Part shown: piece by piece, positions 28,338 through 36,574 of the stretch | Layout of the letters: the number at the start of each line of letters is the position of its first letter | Numbering within the stretch: the stretch's first letter is position 1 | From: CBDUEF01 sp018063485 | Lineage (GTDB): Bacteria > Pseudomonadota > Alphaproteobacteria > Rhodobacterales > Rhodobacteraceae | Assembly: GCA_037045435.1 (NCBI GenBank) | Contig: JBAOID010000018.1 | Coordinates: 372,001 to 436,000, forward strand | DNA: 64,000 bases | Direction: 5' to 3' | The notes under the pieces: generated by a model | What the model was told of the DNA's origin: nothing | Databases searched by the model: none | What the model saw: the letters and a program-made list of their open reading frames with translations, nothing else | Made by a program: the position numbers and the translations under genes

Positions 28338-28964
28338 TTACAGCGCGAACACCCGCGCTTTGGCAAAGCCCGGCAGCACCGGGGCCGTTGCGTTGAACGC
28401 ATAGCGCCAGTTGATCTGCCCATCGGCCTTGAAGCCGATCCTTGCTGTTCCCAACGCGCCTTGCATGAAAACAGCGATAATCCGCCCGCCGTCCCTGACC
28501 TGTGCCTCAATCGCTGCCGGAATTTCTTCGACACCACCTTGAAGGATCACCACATCAAATGACCCCGCCGCACCAGAAGCCAGCGGCCCGGCGACAACCT
28601 TGGCCGCAACTGCCTGCGCCGCCGCCGCCATCTCCGCATCTTCTTCCACCGCCACCACAGACCCCGCCATCCGGGCAATCACCGCAGATGAATAGCCATA
28701 GGCACAGCCAATATCCAAAACGCTCTCATCAGGCTGAATATCCACCGCATCCAACAGCTTGGCCAAGGTGCGCGCCTCAAGCAGCACGCGCCCGCCGCCC
28801 AGATCAATGTTCTCGCCCATATAGGCGGCCTCACGCTTGGCCGCTGGCACGAACTGCTCACGTGGCACAGCCAGCATCGCTTCGATGATCGGAAATTTCG
28901 TGACATCCGAAGGCCGCACCTGGGTGTCGACCATGGTTTCGCGTCGGGTAAAATAGTCGCTCAT
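28338..28964 (-). CDS. Protein-L-isoaspartate O-methyltransferase
   Basis: 208 residues from the ATG ending at 28964. N-terminal MVDTQVRPSDVTKFPIIEAM and VPREQFVP are typical of the alphaproteobacterial isoaspartate methyltransferase group. SAM-binding motif I is VLDIGCAYGYSSAVIARM. It either repairs isoaspartyl residues or, in this clade, may have another methyl acceptor, because the usual substrate-binding N-terminal Ser-x-Pro region is less clear. It is upstream of tolC in the same direction. Confidence 0.85.
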   Translation of the reverse strand: MSDYFTRRETMVDTQVRPSDVTKFPIIEAMLAVPREQFVPAAKREAAYMGENIDLGGGRVLLEARTLAKLLDAVDIQPDESVLDIGCAYGYSSAVIARMAGSVVAVEEDAEMAAAAQAVAAKVVAGPLASGAAGSFDVVILQGGVEEIPAAIEAQVRDGGRIIAVFMQGALGTARIGFKADGQINWRYAFNATAPVLPGFAKARVFAL

Positions 28965-29090
28965 GTCTGAACTCATCGGTCTAGAACTGCGTTTCTTCCG
29001 TCTTGCCATAGTTGGGCGGGCGGGGCAACCGGGGATAAGCCAGCAGCGCCGCTTTAGGTTGCGCTATTTCGCCCCGCCGTTGTCCGTCAC

Positions 29091-30056
29091 CTATACCCGC
29101 GCCGTCCGTCCCCCGGCCCAAGCCATCGCCTTTTCGCCCAAAGCCTTGAACTTGTCGCTGGCCGAAGTCAGTTTGGCCTCCCATTCGGGGTTGGCCACTT
29201 GCCCTTCAGTTACCTTGAAATAGACCTGCAACAGGCAAGCAATGGCAAAAGGCTCGATCAACGCGGCCTTCACCGCCCAGGCAAAGATGATCGCAAACAC
29301 AAAACCGCCCGCCGACCATGATCCGGGGATCAGATAAACCACAGCCGCCGCCGGGGCCAGCATCACCAGAAACACCACGAAGGACAGACCCCAGACAATC
29401 AGCGTCAGCCAGGCCGCATTCATCAACATCGGCTTGGCGTTTTGCGCATACAAAACCAGAGCCTCCCGTGCCGAGGCCCAGGGGTTGTCCGATTTCGTCT
29501 TGATCGCATGGGCCAGGATCACCTCATCCACCAACCCCACCGCCAGCCGCAGATAGGCTCGCAGCGCCCCCATCGCCTGCTCCACGCCGGGGATCGGCAG
29601 AATGGTCAACAATCCCTGCACCAACCCCGTCACCGCCGCAATCACCCCCTTGATCAGCCGATCCAGCGCAAACAAGGCCGAGGCCTGCCCGAAGCGCGCG
29701 GTCACGATCTCGCGCGCATACTCGATCTGCCCGCGCCCGCCCGGAATGGTGCCGCCCTGCATCAATTCGACCATCACCGCGATATGCCCGGCCTTGACGA
29801 TATACAGGATGTAATCGCGCAGGAAAAAGATGATCCCCGCCGTCACCCCAAAGCCAAGCACGCCGCCGTAGAAAATCGAACTCGCCCGGAAATCCTCGTC
29901 GCCAAAAGCGCCCACGCCCCAGCCCACTCCGGCCCCGGTGCCGGTCGCCGCCACCAGTGCTGCGGTGATCGAGAAATAGACAATTGCCCGGAACATCACG
30001 AAAGGCGCCGTGCGCCGCATCAATCTCAGTGATTCAGAAATCGAAAAATCCAACAT
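29091..30056 (-). CDS. Multi-pass membrane protein of unknown function
   Basis: 321 residues from the ATG ending at 30056 (MLDFSISESLRLM); the longer open frame upstream is not hydrophobic or protein-like. Five to seven membrane helices, two Gly/Ala-rich stretches (AATGTGAGVGWGVGAFG, GVLGFGVTAGIIFFL) and an amphipathic C-terminal tail are visible. No catalytic motif is seen and I do not recognise the family. It is transcribed alone between idi and the isoaspartate methyltransferase gene. Confidence 0.75.
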   Translation of the reverse strand: MLDFSISESLRLMRRTAPFVMFRAIVYFSITAALVAATGTGAGVGWGVGAFGDEDFRASSIFYGGVLGFGVTAGIIFFLRDYILYIVKAGHIAVMVELMQGGTIPGGRGQIEYAREIVTARFGQASALFALDRLIKGVIAAVTGLVQGLLTILPIPGVEQAMGALRAYLRLAVGLVDEVILAHAIKTKSDNPWASAREALVLYAQNAKPMLMNAAWLTLIVWGLSFVVFLVMLAPAAAVVYLIPGSWSAGGFVFAIIFAWAVKAALIEPFAIACLLQVYFKVTEGQVANPEWEAKLTSASDKFKALGEKAMAWAGGRTARV

Positions 30057-30148
30057 CGCAAACCCCCAATCGGCCGTTTCAATGGCAGGCAGCCTTTCGT
30101 CTGTCGTCTTTGATTGCAAGCTATTTCGCGCCTTGCGCGATCCGCGCC

Positions 30149-30670
30149 TCAACCACCCAGAATCTGCGCCCGATGCTTGCCGATGTAAATTCGCAACCAA
30201 GGCGTGAAGGCCTGCGGATCGGCGGCAACTTCTTGCAGCAAATCGTCCATCCCCACCCAGCGCCAGGCCATCACTTCGCCCGGATCAGCCGCAATCGGCA
30301 TATCCGCCCCCGCCTCACCGCGAAACACCGCCGCCAGTTCATGCTCGACCATCGCACCGCCGACATCGGCGCGGTATTCCACCAACCCGACTGGTCGCAA
30401 GGCAAGGCCGCTGATGCCCAACTCCTGCGCCAATCGCCTTTGGGCGCAATCCTCATCGCTTTCACCCCAATGTGGATGGGTGCAACAGCTATTGGCCCAC
30501 AGCCCCGGCGTGTGATATTTGCCCATTGCGCGCTGCTGGATCAAGAACTGATCGCCCCGCGTCACAAACACCGACACCGCCTTGTGCCGCAACCCGGCAA
30601 GATGCGCCGCCAGCTTTTCCACCGGTTGCAGCACGCCTTCCACCCAGGCCGGGATCATCTCTTGCATCAA
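30149..30670 (-). CDS. idi: Isopentenyl-diphosphate delta-isomerase, type 1
   Basis: 173 residues. Nudix-fold enzyme interconverting IPP and DMAPP. Visible active-site features are the Cys in LWANSCCTHP, metal-binding His residues in the same block and in KYHTPGLW, the Nudix region WGESDEDCAQRRLAQELGI, and the second catalytic Glu in VEHELAAVF. In many photosynthetic Rhodobacterales idi sits with bacteriochlorophyll genes; none are seen here. Confidence 0.93.
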   Translation of the reverse strand: MMQEMIPAWVEGVLQPVEKLAAHLAGLRHKAVSVFVTRGDQFLIQQRAMGKYHTPGLWANSCCTHPHWGESDEDCAQRRLAQELGISGLALRPVGLVEYRADVGGAMVEHELAAVFRGEAGADMPIAADPGEVMAWRWVGMDDLLQEVAADPQAFTPWLRIYIGKHRAQILGG

Positions 30671-30753
30671 GCCCCTTTCCAGAAATGGCGCGCGCAGTCA
30701 CCATTTCTTTACCATTTTCGCGCCAGTTTGGGGCAACCGACCAAGGAGCCGCC

Positions 30754-30927
30754 ATGACCGCGCCAAGCCTTCAATCCACCGCAGAGGAATTGTCACGCAT
30801 TCGCGCCGAACTCAACCGCCTTGCCCAGCGGGAGGCCGAACTTCAGCGCCTGATGGCGGGCGATATGGCCATCCCGCAAGCCCCCCGCCCCGGCTGGCCG
30901 ATCCGGCGCGAGGTTGCCCTGCACTAA
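30754..30927 (+). CDS. Small coiled-coil protein
   Basis: 57 residues with a good ribosome site (AAGGAG, then 6 bases, then ATG). The N-terminal 35 residues form one predicted coiled coil (AEELSRIRAELNRLAQREAEL) and the end is Pro-rich (PQAPRPGWPIRREV). The stop overlaps the stop of the convergent CoA ligase gene by two bases. No family is recognised. Confidence 0.55.
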   Translation: MTAPSLQSTAEELSRIRAELNRLAQREAELQRLMAGDMAIPQAPRPGWPIRREVALH

Positions 30928-32545
30928 TCCTTTTCGCGCAACCGAAAGCGTTGAACTTTTCCGGTCTGGGTTTTCGGCAAGGCGCGCACAAAAATCACCG
31001 AGCGTGGATATTTATAGGGCGCAATCACCCGTTTTACATGATCTTGCAACAGCTTGACCATCAGCGCATCCGGCTCGCGCCCTTGCGCCAACACCACATG
31101 CGCCTCGACAATCTGGCCACGTTCCGTATCCGGCCCGCCCGATCACCGCACATTCCAGCACATCGGGGTGTGAAAGCAACGCCGCCTCAACCTCTGGCCC
31201 GGCAATGTTATAGCCCGCCGAGACGATCATATCATCCGAGCGCGCGGCAAAATGAAATCGCCCGCTCCTCATCTTGCCAGAAGCTGTCCCCGGTCAGGTT
31301 CCAGCCGTCCCGCACATAGTTCTGCTGCCGCGCATCGGCCAGATAGCGGCACCCCGTCGGCCCCCGCACCGCCAGCCGCCCGACCTCGCCGCGCGGCACT
31401 TCTCGCATATCCTCGCCCACAATCCGCGCCTCATAGCCCGTCACCGGCCTGCCGGTGCAGCCGGGGCGGTGATCTTCAAAGCGGTTGGTCAGGAAAATAT
31501 GCAACATCTCGGTCGCGCCGATCCCATCCAGCATCGGCTTGCCGGTCTTGGCAATCCACTCCTCATATACCGGCGCGGGCAGGGTTTCGCCCGCCGAAAC
31601 CGCCGCCCGCAAGGATGACAGGTCCGCCCCCTCCGCCATCGCCTTCAGCATCACCCGGTAGGCCGTGGGCGCTGTAAAACACACCGTCGCCTTATGGGTC
31701 TGGATCAACTCGATCATATTCGCCGGCGTCGCCTGCTCCAACAGTGCCGCCGCCGCGCCAAAGCGCAAGGGAAACACCGCCAACCCGCCCAAGCCAAATG
31801 TAAAGGCCAGTGGCGGCGAGCCCACGAAAATATCCTCGGGCGTCACCTGCAACACCTCGCGTGCATAGCCATCCGCAATGATCAAAAGATCGCGGTGAAA
31901 GGCCATCGCCCCCTTGGGCTCGCCGGTGGTGCCAGAGGTAAACCCGATCAGCGCCACATCGTCGCGCCCGGTTTTCACAGCCGTAAAGCGCACCGATTTC
32001 GACAGCGCCGCGCGGTCCAGTTCCGCATCATGGTTCGCCGTGCCGTCAAAGCCGATCACGGTTTTCAAATGCCGCGAATGCCTGGCGCAGGCGAGCAACT
32101 CCTCCATCAACCGCGTGTCACACAGCGCCAGCGTGATCTCGCCCCGATCAACAATCTGCCCCAACTCACCCGCACGCAGCATCGGCATGGTGTTCACCAC
32201 CACCGCCCCCGCCTTGGTGGCCGCCAGCCAGCAGGCCACCATCGCCGGATTGTTGGCAGATCTGATAAGCACACGATTTCCGGACTTTACGCCGTAATCC
32301 TCAACCAGAACATGAGCAATCCGGTTGGTCCAATCGCTGAGTTCCTTATAGGTGCGCAACCGTCCATTTCCGATCAGAGCGGTATGATCGCCAAACCCCT
32401 TTTCCACCATCCTGTCTGTCAGTTCCACGGCGGCATTCAAGTATTCCGGATAGTCAAACCCCGCCATCAAGAACACCGGTTGCTGATCTTCAGGCGGCAA
32501 CCGGTCGCGGGTGAAGGTATCGCTATGGCCCGACGGTCCCAACAT
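30924..32545 (-). CDS. Acyl-CoA synthetase, probably 2-aminobenzoate--CoA ligase (frameshifted)
   Basis: About 541 residues. AMP-forming ligase with the P-loop LIGFTSGTTGEPKGAM, the benzoate-CoA-ligase-type N-terminus (GNGRLRTYKELSDWTNRIA), DGIGATEMLHIFLTN and the final catalytic Lys in LPKTQTGKVQRFRL. The third-to-last section (GRFHFAARSDDMIVSAGYNIAGPEVE) is in another frame because of indels near 31262 and 31140. Operon position beside a 2-aminobenzoyl-CoA monooxygenase/reductase argues for anthranilate; benzoate or salicylate cannot be excluded. It may also start at the GTG ending at 32548. The start overlaps the RidA stop. Confidence 0.8.
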
Positions 32546-32949
32546 CACGCACCCTCCGCAATAACGGCCGTCGCCTCGATCTCCACCTTGGCCCGGTCCT
32601 CGACCAAAGCCACCACCTGCACCAGCGCCATCGCCGGATAATTCGCACCCAGAACTTCCCGATATACCGCCCCAAGCCGCTTGAGGTTATCCAGATATTC
32701 CTGCTTGTCGGTCACATACCAGGTCAGCCGCACCAGATGCTGCGGCCCCGCCCCGGCACAGGCCAGAACCTCGACAATCGAGCGCAGCACCACCGCGACC
32801 TGATCAATGAAATCGTCGCTTTCAAACTCCTGATCCGCGTTCCAGCCGATCAGCCCGCCCGTGAACACCATCCGCCCCGTGGCGGCCACCCCATTGGCAT
32901 ACCCCCGCGCCGCCTTCCAATGTTTGGGATGCAAAACCTCATGGCTCAT
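32545..32949 (-). CDS. RidA-family enamine/imine deaminase
   Basis: 134 residues. The RidA/YjgF fold is seen in GMVFTGGLIGWNADQEF-like spacing, QVAVVLRSIVEVLACAGAG, VRLTWYVTDKQEYL and the C-terminal VEIEATAVI. The usual catalytic Arg near residue 105 is not obvious in the block NYPAMALVQVVAL, so activity may differ. In this operon an enamine/imine hydrolase would suit removal of the amino group from ring-reduced 2-aminobenzoyl-CoA products. The stop overlaps the ligase start and the start overlaps the thioesterase stop. Confidence 0.85.
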   Translation of the reverse strand: MSHEVLHPKHWKAARGYANGVAATGRMVFTGGLIGWNADQEFESDDFIDQVAVVLRSIVEVLACAGAGPQHLVRLTWYVTDKQEYLDNLKRLGAVYREVLGANYPAMALVQVVALVEDRAKVEIEATAVIAEGA

Positions 32950-33357
32950 TGCCCGCCCTCCAGATACCCGACCAGCCGCGCCCGCATTGCCTCGGGCCAT
33001 GGCCTGGGCACCATTCCTTGCACCCAGACCAACGTGATCTTCGCCCGCATCCGCAACTCCTCCCCCATCCGACCCTCGATCACCAAGCCAAGCGAACTGC
33101 GGCCCGACTTTCTCGATCAGCAAGGAAAACAACACCTTATCGCCCAAACGTGAAGGGGCCAAAAACTCTGCCGCCAATGAAACCGTCGGCACACCCGCGC
33201 CGCCCGCGGCAAGCATTTGCGCAAAAGAGCGTCCCACCACATCGGCAAAGAAATTCTCCACCACCGAATTGGTCATCTCGAAATAGCGCGGATAAAACAC
33301 GATCCCGGCGGGGTCACAGTGGTTGAATTCGATCTGGATCAGCCGTGTATAAGTCAT
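32946..33357 (-). CDS. Acyl-CoA thioesterase, 4-hydroxybenzoyl-CoA type (frameshifted)
   Basis: About 137 residues with a hot-dog fold. The signature FNHCDPAGIVFYPRYFEM contains the catalytic Asp of the 4-HBT family. One extra G at ~33102 shifts the frame; corrected, it continues GRSSLGLVIEGRM and ends with LVGYLEGGQ at an ATGA overlap with ridA. Thioesterases in such operons free CoA from dead-end aromatic thioesters. Confidence 0.8.
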
Positions 33358-34490
33358 CCCAACATACTCCGCGCAATCACCACCCGCTGCACATCCGACG
33401 CACCTTCATAAATCCGCAAGGCTCTGATCTCCCGATATAAAGCCTCCACCACCACGCCCGAACGCACCCCGTCGCCGCCATGCAACTGCACCGCCATGTC
33501 AATCACCTTCTGCGCCGCCTCAGTGGCATATAGCTTGGCCATCGCCGCCTCACGGCTGACCCGCGCAGCACCCTGATCCTTGATCCAGGCCGCGCGGTAA
33601 ATCAGCAAGGCCGCGGCATCAATCTGCACCGCCATATCCGCCAGATGCCCCTGCACCATCTGCAATTCGCTCAACACCGCCCCTTGAATCCGCCGCGCCT
33701 TCACCCGCGCCAAAGCCTCCTCCAGCGCCCGGCGCGCAAAGCCCAAAGCCGCCGCCCCAACGGTCGAGCGAAACACATCCAAAACCGACATCGCGATCTT
33801 GAATCCATCCCCCGCCTTGCCGATCAGCGCCCTCTCGGGCAGATGCACATCCGTCATCCGCAAATGCGCCAGCGGATGGGGTGCGATCACCTCGATCCGC
33901 TCCACCACCTCCAGCCCCGCAACCAACGCAGGCATCAAAAACGCTGACAGCCCCTTTGCCCCCGGCGCCTCACCGGTCCGGACAAACACCACATAGATAT
34001 CGGCAATGCCGCCATTGGAAATATAGGTTTTTTCGCCGTTCAGCACCCATCCGCCCTGCACCTTTTGCGCAGAGCTTGCGGTTGCCGCCACATCCGATCC
34101 CGCCCCCGGTTCGGTCAACATAAAGCCTGAAATCGCCGCCCCCGCCCGCGTTTTCTCCAGCCACTCAAGCTGTTCCGGCGAGCCGAACAAAGACACCGCG
34201 CCCATCCCAAGCCCCTGCATCGCAAAGGCAAAATCCGCCAAAGCGTCATGGCGCGCCAAAGTCTCACGGATCAGGCAAAGGCTGCGCACATCCAGTCGCT
34301 CGCCGTTGCCCGCCCCCGAATGCCGCAACCAGCCCCCCGCGCCCAAAGCCGCCACCAACCCCCGACAAGCCGCATCCACATCGCCATGATCCACCGGCAA
34401 ATGCGCGCCGCACCACTCTTCCAATGCGCCCGCCAATGCCCGGTGGCGCTCCTCGAAAAACGGCCAGCCCAGAAAACTCACATCCGCCAT
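33354..34490 (-). CDS. Acyl-CoA dehydrogenase
   Basis: 378 residues from the ATG ending at 34490, which has GAGG upstream; the longer open frame is not protein-like. Flavoprotein dehydrogenase with GFMLTEPGAGSDVAAT and GEKTYISNGGIADIYVVF (FAD/substrate loops), FRSTVGAAALGFARRAL, QLHGGDGVRSG and the C-terminal IYEGASDVQRVVIARSML with the catalytic-base Glu. It would introduce the double bond during the beta-oxidation-like stage. Overlaps the thioesterase start by ATGA. Confidence 0.92.
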   Translation of the reverse strand: MADVSFLGWPFFEERHRALAGALEEWCGAHLPVDHGDVDAACRGLVAALGAGGWLRHSGAGNGERLDVRSLCLIRETLARHDALADFAFAMQGLGMGAVSLFGSPEQLEWLEKTRAGAAISGFMLTEPGAGSDVAATASSAQKVQGGWVLNGEKTYISNGGIADIYVVFVRTGEAPGAKGLSAFLMPALVAGLEVVERIEVIAPHPLAHLRMTDVHLPERALIGKAGDGFKIAMSVLDVFRSTVGAAALGFARRALEEALARVKARRIQGAVLSELQMVQGHLADMAVQIDAAALLIYRAAWIKDQGAARVSREAAMAKLYATEAAQKVIDMAVQLHGGDGVRSGVVVEALYREIRALRIYEGASDVQRVVIARSMLG

Positions 34491-34552
34491 TTCATCTGTC
34501 CTCAAATATCCCGGGGTCCGGGGCAGAGCCCCGGCATTTGTCATCAGACAAA
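34491..34552 (-). repeat. Short intergenic palindrome with GATATTT...CAGATGAAAT tail
   Basis: Between two operon genes the minus strand reads GCCGGGGCTCTGCCCCGG followed by a second C/G block, then GGGATATTTGAGGACAGATGAAAT. The palindrome can form a stem of about seven pairs. The tail matches a segment at 43099-43125 (GGGGATATTTTTCAGACAGATGAAAT). Both look like copies of a small intergenic repeat common in this bacterial order. Confidence 0.4.
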
Positions 34553-35362
34553 TCAATCCCCCTCGAACGCCGGCTTTTGCTTGGCCACAAAGGCACGGTA
34601 GGCCCGCTCGAAATCGCGGGTCTGCATGCAGATCGCCTGCGCCTGCGCCTCGGCCTCGATCGCCTGCTCCAGCCCCATGTTCCATTCCTGATTGATCTGG
34701 GTCTTGGTGATGCCATGGGCAAAGACCGGCCCCGCCGCCAACCGCCGCGCCAGCGCCATGGCCTCCTCCTCCAGCATTTCCGCCTCGTGCAAAGCGTTCC
34801 AGAACCCCCAGCGTTCGCCCTCGGGCGCCGTCATCACCCGCCCGGTATACAGCAATTCCGCCGCCCGGCCCTGCCCCACAATGCGTGGCAGCATCGCACA
34901 GGCCCCCATGTCACAACCCGCAAGCCCCACGCGGGTAAACAGAAACGCGCATTTCGCTGCCGGAGTCGCCAGCCGCAAATCCGAGGCCATGGCGATGATT
35001 GCCCCGGCCCCCACCGCCACACCGTCCACCGCCGCAATGATCGGCCTTCCGCATGAAATCATCGCCTTGACCAGATCGCCGGTCATCCTTGTAAAGGCCA
35101 ACAACTCTTTCATCGGCAGGCCAATCAGCGGTCCGATGATCTCATGCACATCGCCGCCCGAGCAGAAATTGCCGCCGTTCGAGGCGAACACCACCACATC
35201 GACGTCCTCGGCATAGACCAGATCGCGAAACAGATCGCGCAACTCGGCGTAACTCGCAAAAGTCAGCGGGTTTTTTCGTTCGGGCCGCGACAGGCGCAGC
35301 ACGCCCACCCGGTCCACCACCTCCCACAAAAAATGCTGCGGCTTCCTCTCTGCCAATTTCAT
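34553..35362 (-). CDS. Enoyl-CoA hydratase/isomerase family protein
   Basis: 269 residues. Crotonase fold with the oxyanion blocks FASNGGNFCSGGDVHEII and IIAAVDGVAVGAGAIIAMASDLRLAT. AKCAFLFTRVGLAGCDMGACAMLPRIVG places a Gly/Asp-containing loop where classical hydratases have their second catalytic Glu. That suggests a variant chemistry, for example ring hydrolysis or hydration of a cyclic acyl-CoA. It overlaps the MarR stop by ATGA. Confidence 0.9.
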   Translation of the reverse strand: MKLAERKPQHFLWEVVDRVGVLRLSRPERKNPLTFASYAELRDLFRDLVYAEDVDVVVFASNGGNFCSGGDVHEIIGPLIGLPMKELLAFTRMTGDLVKAMISCGRPIIAAVDGVAVGAGAIIAMASDLRLATPAAKCAFLFTRVGLAGCDMGACAMLPRIVGQGRAAELLYTGRVMTAPEGERWGFWNALHEAEMLEEEAMALARRLAAGPVFAHGITKTQINQEWNMGLEQAIEAEAQAQAICMQTRDFERAYRAFVAKQKPAFEGD

Positions 35363-35790
35363 GGCTTGCCCATCCTCTTCAATATCTCGGTCAGCGCGTC
35401 CAGATCGGCCTCGGACATGCCGCCAAACAGCCGCCCGATCTCGCGCTCATGATCCGCTGCCAGCCCTTCAAACTGCTCGAGCCCGTTGGGGGTCAGTGCC
35501 ACAAACACTGTGCGCCGATCCGCCTCTGATTGGGTGCGCCGCACCAAACCATCGCGCTCCAGCCGATCCACCACCGCTGTTGCATTGCCGTTTGAAACCA
35601 ATAGCATCCGCGACAACTCGCTCATCGTCACCCCGTCGCGGTGCCGAAAAAGTGCCGCCATGACGTCAAAGCGCGGCAAGGTGGTTCCATGCTTGACGCG
35701 CAGAAACTCGCGCAGGGAGCTTTCTGCGCTGCGGGTCACCCCCAGCATCCTGATCCACATCTTCAACCGACGCTTGGAAAGATCGCTCAT
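35359..35790 (-). CDS. MarR-family transcriptional regulator
   Basis: 143 residues. Winged helix with TMSELSRMLLVSNGNATAVVDRLERDGLVRRTQSEADRRTVFVALTPNGLEQF, the MarR recognition helix and wing. Regulators of this type in aromatic-acid operons usually sense the CoA thioester. It sits inside the operon it probably controls, and the repeated AT-rich word at 38861 is a candidate operator. The ATG overlaps the corrected stop of the SDR gene. Confidence 0.92.
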   Translation of the reverse strand: MSDLSKRRLKMWIRMLGVTRSAESSLREFLRVKHGTTLPRFDVMAALFRHRDGVTMSELSRMLLVSNGNATAVVDRLERDGLVRRTQSEADRRTVFVALTPNGLEQFEGLAADHEREIGRLFGGMSEADLDALTEILKRMGKP

Positions 35791-36528
35791 ATCTCGCCCC
35801 CGGCAATGGCCAGCGCCTGCCCGTTCACGCCCTCGGATCCCGGCGCGCAAAGCCACAGCGCCATCGCCGTTACCTCGGATGGCGCAATCAACCGCCGCCT
35901 GCGGGTTCATCGCCGCCAGCGCCGCCCGCGACAGGTCCAGCGATTTCCCGGTTTTCTCGGCAATCACCTTTACCGAATGATCGGTCATCGGCGTGTCCAG
36001 AAATCCGGGGCAAATCGCATTCACGGTGATCGGACGCTTTGCAATCTCCAACGCCAAAGACCGCGTCAGCCCCACCACCCCATGTTTGGCCGCCGCATAG
36101 GGTGCTACCTTGGCATAGCCCTTGAGCCCAGCGGTCGAGGCCACCGAAATCAACCGCCCCCAGCCCGGCATCTGGTTCAACCCATCGCGCAGGGTCAGGA
36201 AAACCCCGGTCAGGTTCACCGCAATCATCGCATTCCACCGCGCCAAAGTCACCTGCGCCATGTTCCCCGAATCCGCCGCCCCCGCATTGGCAATCACCAC
36301 ATCGCAAGGGCCCGCAGCCGCAAACATCGCGGCAACCGAGGCCTCATCGGTTACATCCGCCTGCACCGCGCGAATGCTATTGGTCCGCCCGGCCACCGCC
36401 TCCAGCGCCGCCATGCGCCGCCCGGCAATCACCACTTCGGCCCCAGCGGCGGCAAAGCCCAGTGCAAGGTTCTCTCCCGCGCCCGATCCGCCGCCGGTGA
36501 TCAGCACCCGTTTGCCTGTCAGAGTCAT
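35787..36528 (-). CDS. Short-chain dehydrogenase/reductase (frameshifted)
   Basis: About 247 residues from the ATG ending at 36528. Rossmann motif VLITGGGSGAGENLALGF, VIANAG, and the catalytic Ser...Tyr-x3-Lys in STAGLKGYAKVAPYAAAKHGVVGL. An extra G near 35890 shifts the frame; corrected, the C-terminus reads RRLIAPSEVTAMALWLCAPG and ends at 35787. It probably oxidises the 3-hydroxyacyl-CoA intermediate. As read, the frame runs on both into the upstream reductase tail and into MarR, which is an artefact of the indels. Confidence 0.85.
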
Positions 36529-36574
36529 ACCCTGGATCTGCTCCTGCTGCTTTTGCATCAACCGGCGCGCCTGA

